Of a DNA stretch of 9,859 bases, positions 1 through 4,974 are shown piece by piece. Source of the stretch: Verrucomicrobiota bacterium (GTDB taxonomy: Bacteria > Verrucomicrobiota > Verrucomicrobiia > Chthoniobacterales > UBA10450). Position numbers and translations under genes: made by a program. Positions within the stretch are counted from its first letter, which is position 1. Each line of letters opens with the position of its first letter. Under the pieces are notes generated by a model. The model saw only the letters and a list, made by a program, of their open reading frames with translations, was not told the DNA's origin and searched no databases. Location of the stretch: assembly GCA_003219945.1 (NCBI GenBank), contig QHQV01000081.1, forward strand, positions 1-9,859, written 5' to 3'.

Positions 1-9
1 CATCATCAC

Positions 10-267
10 ATGAAAAGAGTCGCCTCGTTATTGTTGATATCCGTTGTGTTTGCCACACAGCAAGCATTGGCGTGCCCGTTTTGCTACGGCGCCAAGGATG
101 GCAAATCGACCGAGCACATGGCCGTCGCGATTTGGTTTCTTTTCGGTGCTGTGATGTCGGTCATCGGCGGGATCGGCGCGTTCAGCTTTCATCTGTGGCG
201 CCATGGCCGCATGCCGGTCGAGCCGCATCAGGAGCTAACCGAGGAAGATTTGAGCAAGTATGAATAG
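10..267 (+). CDS. Small exported CPFC-motif membrane protein of the oxidase cluster
   Basis: An 85-residue protein of unknown function. Residues 1-21 form a signal peptide (K2-R3, then a hydrophobic run ending ALA), which suggests signal peptidase I cleavage just before C22. The mature protein would begin with CPFC (C22, C25), a CxxC pair suited to redox chemistry or metal binding. One transmembrane helix follows (about 38-61), then a charged cytoplasmic tail (RHGRMP to the end). It overlaps coxB by 8 bp (ATGAATAG), so the two are probably translationally coupled. By position it is likely an oxidase assembly factor or small accessory subunit; that is inference. The lipobox fit is poor (A-L-A-C rather than L-A/S-G/A-C), so a lipoprotein is less likely. 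No Shine-Dalgarno sequence is visible in the 9 bases before the ATG. Confidence 0.8.
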   Translation: MKRVASLLLISVVFATQQALACPFCYGAKDGKSTEHMAVAIWFLFGAVMSVIGGIGAFSFHLWRHGRMPVEPHQELTEEDLSKYE

Positions 268-1207
268 CCTTGCGCTCATCAACGAGTTTCTGGGTCAGCC
301 GCCCAACGCTTCCTCCCACGGTTATCAGATCGATCATATCATTGAGTTTTGTCACTGGTTCATGGCCGCGTTGTTCGTCGGGTGGTCGGCTTTTTTTATC
401 TACGTCCTGATTCGGTTTCGGAAGAGCCGCCAGCCGAGAGCCGATCATGGTGGCGTGCGCAGCCATGTCTCGACGCATCTGGAATTTTCAGTTGTCATGA
501 TTGAAGCGGTACTGCTGCTGGGCTTCGCGATCCCGCTATGGGCAAGACGCGTGAATCAGTTTCCGCCCGGAAAAGAGGCGCTGCTTGTGCACGTTGTCGC
601 CCAGCAGTTCAGCTTCAACTACCACCTGCCTGGGGCGGATGGACAGTTTGCCCGGCGCGACGTCAATCTTGTCTCCAACTCAAACCCGCTAGGGATTGAT
701 CCAAATGATCCGGCTGGTAAAGACGACATAGTAACGACCGGTGAACTCCATGTGCCAGTGGATCGCCCCGTGATTGCGGAGCTTTCCTCGAAAGACGTGA
801 TCCACGATTATTTTATACCGGACATGCGCATCGCAGGCGATGCCATTCCTGGCTCGCTAATTCCAATCTGGTTCACGCCTGTCAAGACCGGAACCTACGA
901 AGTGATTTGCGCTCAGTTGTGTGGTCTTGGCCATTACGGAATGAAAGGCACACTGGTCGTCGATACGCCGCAGGATTACCAGGCGTGGTTGAAAGAACGC
1001 GCCGAGCTTGCCGGCACGCAAGCAACTCCGCCCGCGCCCACGCAGCGCCCGCCGGGCGAACCGATCAGCGGAGCGCCACCCGGCACAATTCTGCCGCCAG
1101 GTGCGCCCAAGCCTCCAAATGCCGACGCGCAAGGCGCCGGTGCTTCGCCGCATCCCGCACAACAGCTGCACAACGCGCCCGCACCTGCCGCTTCGCCGAC
1201 TCCTTAA
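260..1207 (+). CDS. coxB: Cytochrome c oxidase subunit II (CuA subunit)
   Basis: A 315-residue subunit II of an aa3-type terminal oxidase. It takes electrons at a periplasmic CuA centre and passes them to subunit I. Two N-terminal helices (about 30-52 and 77-95) precede a cupredoxin domain (about 105-240). All CuA ligands are present with classical spacing: H182, C217, Q219, C221, H225, M228. Gln at 219 replaces the usual Glu, which ligates through its backbone. The region before the cupredoxin domain reads AQQFSFNYHLPG, where typical subunits have Trp in a Q-W-x-W patch used for cytochrome c docking. Together with NPLG and KDD motifs, this resembles the subtype found with alternative complex III. 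The last roughly 60 residues are a Pro/Ala-rich low-complexity tail. The ATG at 260 overlaps the upstream gene; GAGGA at 241-245 is a distant possible ribosome site. Confidence 0.95.
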   Translation: MNSLALINEFLGQPPNASSHGYQIDHIIEFCHWFMAALFVGWSAFFIYVLIRFRKSRQPRADHGGVRSHVSTHLEFSVVMIEAVLLLGFAIPLWARRVNQFPPGKEALLVHVVAQQFSFNYHLPGADGQFARRDVNLVSNSNPLGIDPNDPAGKDDIVTTGELHVPVDRPVIAELSSKDVIHDYFIPDMRIAGDAIPGSLIPIWFTPVKTGTYEVICAQLCGLGHYGMKGTLVVDTPQDYQAWLKERAELAGTQATPPAPTQRPPGEPISGAPPGTILPPGAPKPPNADAQGAGASPHPAQQLHNAPAPAASPTP

Positions 1208-1209
1208 CC

Positions 1210-1290
1210 TGTAGCCGCTTCGCTGTGCGAAGCGCCGCGCTGAAGTAAGAACAACACTTGTGTCGCGTTGCCCACAGGGCGACGGCTACA
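1210..1290 (+). repeat. REPIN-like palindromic doublet, family A copy 1
   Basis: The element starts 3 bases after the coxB stop. It has inverted 6-nt ends, TGTAGC (1210-1215) and GCTACA (1285-1290). Inside each end is a hairpin. The left one has 8-bp perfect arms (1216-1223 and 1227-1234, loop TGT). The right one has 8-bp arms with one G-T pair (1266-1273 and 1277-1284, loop ACA). A 31-base spacer separates them. This layout matches REP doublets (REPINs/BIMEs) mobilised in other bacteria by RAYT transposases; none is in this window. Near-copies occur at 5676-5777 and, decayed, at 7031-7101. It fills most of the 131-bp coxB-ctaA gap and could act in RNA as a processing or attenuation hairpin within the operon. 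Confidence 0.8.
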
Positions 1291-1338
1291 AGAAATCGAT
1301 CCGCGAAATCGGCGCCATTCGCGGTTATCTTTTCCAAG

Positions 1339-2397
1339 ATGAATTGGGGAAATTCTGGAAGATCGACGCGTTGGCTTAACCGATTCGCATGGCTTACATG
1401 CATCGCCACACTATTGCTAATTTGCAGCGGCGGCATGGTGACCAGCAAAAATGTCGGGCTGGCCGTGCCGGATTGGCCGACCACGTTCGGCTACAACATG
1501 TTTTTGTTTCCGGTTTCAAAATGGGTCGGCGGAATTTTGTTCGAGCACACGCATCGATTGATGGGTTCGCTGGTCGGCTTTCTCACGATCATCCTGGCCG
1601 TATGGCTTTGGCTGCGCGACGACCGGCGATGGGTCCGCAACCTGGGCGTGATCGCGGTTGTCGGTGTGATTCTGCAAGGAATTCTGGGCGGCCTTCGAGT
1701 CATGATGATGAAAGATCAAATCGGCATCTTTCACGCGTGTGTCGCTCAAGCTTTCCTCGGACTGCTTGTTTTCATCGCGCTGGTGACGACGAAATTCTGG
1801 TCATCGCTTACCAACCGGCATTTTGATTCACATAAATTTTCGCCAATTAAGTCGCTTGCGATTGCAATCACGGTGGCGATCTACGCGCAGCTTGCGCTCG
1901 GGGCAACGATGCGGCATCAACATCGCGATTTGGCGATTCTGGATTTTCCGACCGCAAACAGCGCATGGATTCCGGATACCAGCGCGGCAGCGTTGGCAAA
2001 GATCAATGCGTGGCGCGACGCGCGTGCGTTGTCGGATGTGAGCGCATTTCAAATCTGGCTGCAAATGGTGCACCGGTTTCTCGCGGCAATCATCGCGATT
2101 GCAATAGTGGCGTTTTGCGCCCGGGTCTGGAGAGAATTGCGTGATTTCGTTGCTCTCAAACGATTATCACTTCTTTGGGTCGTTTTGATCTTTTGCCAGA
2201 TTACGCTCGGTGCCTGGGTAATCTGGAGCAATAAAGCCGCCGATGTCGCCACCGCGCATGTCGCGCTCGGCGCGGTAATGCTATCTTTTGGTGTGAGCAT
2301 CAGCGCGATTTGCTGGCGAATTTCTGGTAGGGTCGGCGCGCCGCGCCGACCGGACACCGCAGCGCGGCGTCCCTACCACAATCAACAGCCCGCATGA
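1339..2397 (+). CDS. ctaA: Heme A synthase (COX15/CtaA family)
   Basis: A 352-residue polytopic membrane enzyme that oxidises the C8 methyl of heme O to a formyl group, giving heme A for the aa3 oxidase. Family motifs are GG-VTS then GLAVPDWPTTFG (about 31-51), EHTHR (69-73), FHA (131-133), VHRF (244-247) and ATAHVALGA (304-312). H70/H72, H132, H245 and H307 are the expected heme-ligand histidines. About eight helices are visible, as usual. I chose ATG 1339 over a TTG at 1258: the TTG start would translate through the upstream palindromic element and the extra residues look non-coding. Residues about 330-347 after the last helix come from another palindromic element (2326-2377) and are unlikely to be ancestral. 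The stop overlaps the ctaB start as ATGA (2394-2397). Confidence 0.93.
   Translation: MNWGNSGRSTRWLNRFAWLTCIATLLLICSGGMVTSKNVGLAVPDWPTTFGYNMFLFPVSKWVGGILFEHTHRLMGSLVGFLTIILAVWLWLRDDRRWVRNLGVIAVVGVILQGILGGLRVMMMKDQIGIFHACVAQAFLGLLVFIALVTTKFWSSLTNRHFDSHKFSPIKSLAIAITVAIYAQLALGATMRHQHRDLAILDFPTANSAWIPDTSAAALAKINAWRDARALSDVSAFQIWLQMVHRFLAAIIAIAIVAFCARVWRELRDFVALKRLSLLWVVLIFCQITLGAWVIWSNKAADVATAHVALGAVMLSFGVSISAICWRISGRVGAPRRPDTAARRPYHNQQPA
2326..2377 (+). repeat. REPIN-like palindromic doublet, family B, inside the 3' end of ctaA
   Basis: Inverted 6-nt ends GGTAGG (2326-2331) and CCTACC (2372-2377) enclose two hairpins. Arms 2332-2340 and 2342-2350 are 9-bp perfect complements around one central base. 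Arms 2352-2360 and 2364-2372 pair with one mismatch around AGC and run into the right end. The end-hairpin-hairpin-end plan is the same as in family A, but the sequence differs, so I treat it as a second family. It is read through by ctaA without a stop and encodes an Arg/Pro/Ala-rich tail. Only 16 bases separate it from the ctaB start. Confidence 0.75.
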
Positions 2398-3293
2398 AAA
2401 CGGCTACCGTTGAAACTCCAAGCCTTGCGGGTTCGCGTCACAGCTTCGTGAGCGATCTCGCGGAACTCGTCAAAGCGAGACTGACACTGCTTGTTCTGGT
2501 AACGACCGCAGTCGGCTTTTATCTCGGAGCGGAACCGCCGATCAATTATAAGGCGCTCTTTCAAACCGTCCTCGGGACCGCGGCGGCGGCGGCAGGCGCA
2601 GCCGCATTAAATCAATGGTGGGAACGCCGAGCGGATGCCCTTATGCGGCGAACAAAGACGCGACCGATTCCGGCGGGACGCATGACGCCGCTTCAAGCGC
2701 TAGTGCTCGGCGCTGCGCTATCGGTTTTCGGCGTCGTTTACCTGGCGATCGTTTGCAACGCGCTCAGTGCAGTGCTGACGGCAATCACTATCGCGATTTA
2801 CATTTTTGCCTACACGCCGCTGAAGCGCACCAGCACGGCGAACACAGCTGTCGGCGCGATTCCGGGTGCTATCCCGCCGATGATCGGCTGGGCGGCCGCG
2901 CGCGGAGACATTGGTCCGGGGGCGTGGAGTCTTTTCGTAATCGTGTTTTTGTGGCAGATGCCGCACTTCTTCGCCATCGCATGGATGTGCCGCGAAGATT
3001 ATTCGCGAGCTGGGTTTCGCATGATTTCAAGCGACGATTTCAGCGGGGAACGCAGCGCCAGTCAAAGTGTGTTCTTCTGCATACTTCTCCTGGTGCTCGC
3101 CGGTCTGCCCGCATTTGTTGGAATTGCGAGTTACGTCTATCAGCCAATCGAGCTTCTGCTCGGTGGTCTATTCGTCGCGGTCGCGATGCGTTTTCTGCGA
3201 CTGCGAACGCCAAGCGCTGCGCGTCTACTATTTTTCGCATCGATAGCATATCTTCCGCTGTTACTGGCGGCTTTGGTTCTGACGAAATTATGA
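2394..3293 (+). CDS. ctaB: Protoheme IX farnesyltransferase (heme O synthase)
   Basis: A 299-residue member of the UbiA prenyltransferase superfamily. It transfers a farnesyl group to heme B, making heme O, the substrate of the preceding CtaA. The first Asp-rich motif is N73-x3-E77-x3-D81 followed by RRTKTRP (85-91). The second conserved stretch is YTPLKRT (140-146) with GAIPGAIPPMIGW, and WQMPHFF (187-193) leads to E201-D202-Y203. About eight or nine helices fill the rest, and the length is typical. The start overlaps the ctaA stop and the stop overlaps the sco start, both as ATGA, which implies coupled translation and balanced output. A long open frame on the same strand covers much of this gene but is only the extension of the downstream sco frame. 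Confidence 0.96.
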   Translation: MKTATVETPSLAGSRHSFVSDLAELVKARLTLLVLVTTAVGFYLGAEPPINYKALFQTVLGTAAAAAGAAALNQWWERRADALMRRTKTRPIPAGRMTPLQALVLGAALSVFGVVYLAIVCNALSAVLTAITIAIYIFAYTPLKRTSTANTAVGAIPGAIPPMIGWAAARGDIGPGAWSLFVIVFLWQMPHFFAIAWMCREDYSRAGFRMISSDDFSGERSASQSVFFCILLLVLAGLPAFVGIASYVYQPIELLLGGLFVAVAMRFLRLRTPSAARLLFFASIAYLPLLLAALVLTKL

Positions 3294-3943
3294 ACACGAC
3301 TTCTACTACAATGAATCGTGTGCCATCACGCAGCGGTATCGCCTGGAAAGTGACGCTGATCCTGATTCCAATTGTCACGCTAGGCATGCTGCTATGGTTG
3401 CGAAATCTCGAGGTGTCAGCGCTGCGTCAACGGACAGTTTCTTCTTACGGCACGGTGCCCGCTTTTCAGCTTACGAATCAAAACGGACAGCCGTTCGGGT
3501 CAGGACAGTTGGCCGGTAAAGTTTGGATCGCGGATTTTATTTATACAACGTGCCCGGGGCCGTGTCCGATGATCAGCAGCCGGATGAGCGAATTGCAAAA
3601 GCCGCTGGAAAAAAGCGACGTGCATTTGGTTTCCTTCAGTGTCGATCCGGAGAAGGACACACCGGCGGTTTTACGTGATTACGCAGGGAAATTGCAGGCC
3701 GAGCCGGGACGATGGGATTTTCTGACCGGACCTAAATCCGCGATCTACAAGCTCTCGCACGACGGTTTTAAACTTGCGGTTTCAGACGGAAGCGGTGCGC
3801 AGGGACTTCCTGTACACAGCACACGAATGGTGCTCGTGGATCGACATGGTCAAATCCGTGGCTACTACGACGCCACGGAAGCCGAAGCCATCACAAAACT
3901 GCTTGCCGACACAAATCACTTGCTGCGCGAGCAACCGAAGTAA
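3290..3943 (+). CDS. sco1: SCO1/SenC copper chaperone for the CuA site
   Basis: A 217-residue membrane-anchored, thioredoxin-fold protein that delivers copper to, or reduces, the CuA site of subunit II. One helix (about 19-38) anchors it, with the domain outside. The metal site is complete: C88 and C92 in TTCPGPCP (the CxxxC motif) and H176 in PVHSTRM. SVDPEKDTP (117-125) is the usual Sco signature. ATG 3290 is chosen because it overlaps the ctaB stop as ATGA and directly precedes the anchor. The same frame stays open far upstream through ctaB, but that part reads as an out-of-frame shadow. It is the last gene of the oxidase operon; a perfect hairpin begins 7 bases after its stop. Confidence 0.95.
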   Translation: MNTTSTTMNRVPSRSGIAWKVTLILIPIVTLGMLLWLRNLEVSALRQRTVSSYGTVPAFQLTNQNGQPFGSGQLAGKVWIADFIYTTCPGPCPMISSRMSELQKPLEKSDVHLVSFSVDPEKDTPAVLRDYAGKLQAEPGRWDFLTGPKSAIYKLSHDGFKLAVSDGSGAQGLPVHSTRMVLVDRHGQIRGYYDATEAEAITKLLADTNHLLREQPK

Positions 3944-3949
3944 CGACTC

Positions 3950-4080
3950 ACACCGGCCTTCAGGCCGGTGCTGAAAGCATTCGGGATTCAAAGCCGTTTC
4001 AATTGAAACGGCTGGCGGTCGTGACTTTCGATACACACCGGCTTAAAAGCCGATGTTAATGACAAGTTTCGGGATTAAAA
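3950..4080. repeat. Array of three hairpins with a degenerate tandem unit
   Basis: This 131-base stretch separates the converging sco1 and rfbA genes. It holds three palindromes. The first is CACCGGCC-TTCA-GGCCGGTG (3951-3970, perfect 8-bp arms). The second is a perfect 22-bp palindrome with arms 3992-4002 and 4003-4013. The third has 10-bp arms at 4035-4044 and 4047-4056 with one mismatch. The first and third hairpins resemble each other, and each is followed by the same motif, TTCGGGATTcAAA at 3980-3992 and TTCGGGATTaAAA at 4068-4080. The region is therefore two copies of an 85-88-base unit with the 22-bp palindrome in between. The motif GAAAGCATTCGGG (3973-3985) recurs exactly at 7083-7095. 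Confidence 0.75.
3951..3970 (+). terminator. Possible terminator hairpin after the oxidase operon
   Basis: A GC-rich hairpin with perfect 8-bp arms and a TTCA loop starts 7 bases after the sco1 stop. It has the position and stability expected of a transcript end or 3' stabiliser. The T-run typical of a Rho-independent terminator is missing, so a protective or repeat-derived hairpin is equally possible. The palindromes at 3992-4013 and 4035-4056 could serve the opposite transcript from rfbA. Confidence 0.35.
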
Positions 4081-4974
4081 CTAGCCGACCGAATCCGGTC
4101 CGGCGCCTGGCCCTTCATTGCAGACGGTGCGTAGATAATCGCGGTACTCATTTTTCGGCAAAGCATCGATAACTTTTTCAAGGTCGGATTGGCTAATGAA
4201 ACCCATTCGCAACGCGACCTCCTCCAGGCATGCAATCTTCAAGCCCTGCCGATGCTCGATGGTAGCGATGTAATTGCCAGCCTCGAGTAGTGTGGTTGTG
4301 GTTCCGGTATCAAGCCAGGCCATGCCGCGGCTGAGTAGTTTCACGTGCAGCTGGTTCTGCTTCAGGTACAGCAGGTTCAGATCGGTAATTTCGAGTTCGT
4401 TACGCGCTGATGGGCGCAATCTTCGGCAAAGATCAACGACTTGATGGTCGTAAACGTAAAGCCCAGGAACAGCGAAAAAGCTTTTCGGTTGCTTCGGTTT
4501 TTCTTCGAGGCTGACGGCTTTACCGGCGTCGTCGAACTCGACCACGCCATACCGCTCAGGGTCGCGAACTTGATAGCCAAAAATGCACGCGCCACTCTCG
4601 ATGGCGAGCGCATCGCGATAGAAGTCGAGTTTTCCGTAAAAAATGTTGTCGCCTAAAATCAGTGACGCACCGGAGTCACCAACAAATTTCGCGCCGATCA
4701 AAAAAGCCTGGGCAATTCCTTCCGGCTTCGCTTGCTCGGCGTAGTCGATCCGAACCCCGAGTTGTGCGCCATCGCCCAGATAATCCTGGAGCATCGGCAA
4801 ATCTTTTGGCGTGGAAATGATCAGCACCTCGCGCAGCCCGCCGAGCATCAGGGTCGCCAGCGGGTAACAAATCATCGGCTTATCGTAGATCGGGAGTAGC
4901 TGTTTGCAGACGATTTTGGTCAACGGATAGAGACGTGTCCCTGCACCGCCGGCGAGCAGAATGGCTTTTTTCAT
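4081..4974 (-). CDS. rfbA: Glucose-1-phosphate thymidylyltransferase
   Basis: A 297-residue nucleotidyltransferase that joins glucose 1-phosphate and dTTP into dTDP-glucose, the first step toward dTDP-L-rhamnose and other dTDP-sugars. The N-terminal signature LAGGAGTRLYPLTK (7-20) and K25 bind nucleotide. QLLPIYDKPM (25-34), LGDNIFYG (107-114), EEKPKQPKS (157-165), VPGLYVYD (169-176) and WLDTGT (220-225) all follow family order, and length matches RmlA. ATG at 4974 is chosen because the signature begins there; the frame is open further upstream, but only as a shadow of the neighbouring glycosyltransferase. Its start overlaps that gene's stop as ATGA (4971-4974), so it is probably translated by coupling. 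The rfbB, rfbC and rfbD partners are not in the window. The last residues after LRTVCNE are Gly/Pro-rich and nonconserved. Confidence 0.96.
   Translation of the reverse strand: MKKAILLAGGAGTRLYPLTKIVCKQLLPIYDKPMICYPLATLMLGGLREVLIISTPKDLPMLQDYLGDGAQLGVRIDYAEQAKPEGIAQAFLIGAKFVGDSGASLILGDNIFYGKLDFYRDALAIESGACIFGYQVRDPERYGVVEFDDAGKAVSLEEKPKQPKSFFAVPGLYVYDHQVVDLCRRLRPSARNELEITDLNLLYLKQNQLHVKLLSRGMAWLDTGTTTTLLEAGNYIATIEHRQGLKIACLEEVALRMGFISQSDLEKVIDALPKNEYRDYLRTVCNEGPGAGPDSVG

Noticed and set aside
1258..1338. TTG start for CtaA at 1258
   Set aside because: The added 27 residues translate the palindromic element and a basic stretch with no family resemblance; ATG 1339 precedes the first helix.
2615..3289. 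A 225-codon extension of the Sco protein overlapping ctaB
   Set aside because: It is an out-of-frame shadow of ctaB; the Sco anchor and fold start at ATG 3290, which overlaps the ctaB stop.
3950..4060. A CRISPR array
   Set aside because: The repeats are palindromes of different sequence and size, with only two diverged units and no regular spacers or cas genes.
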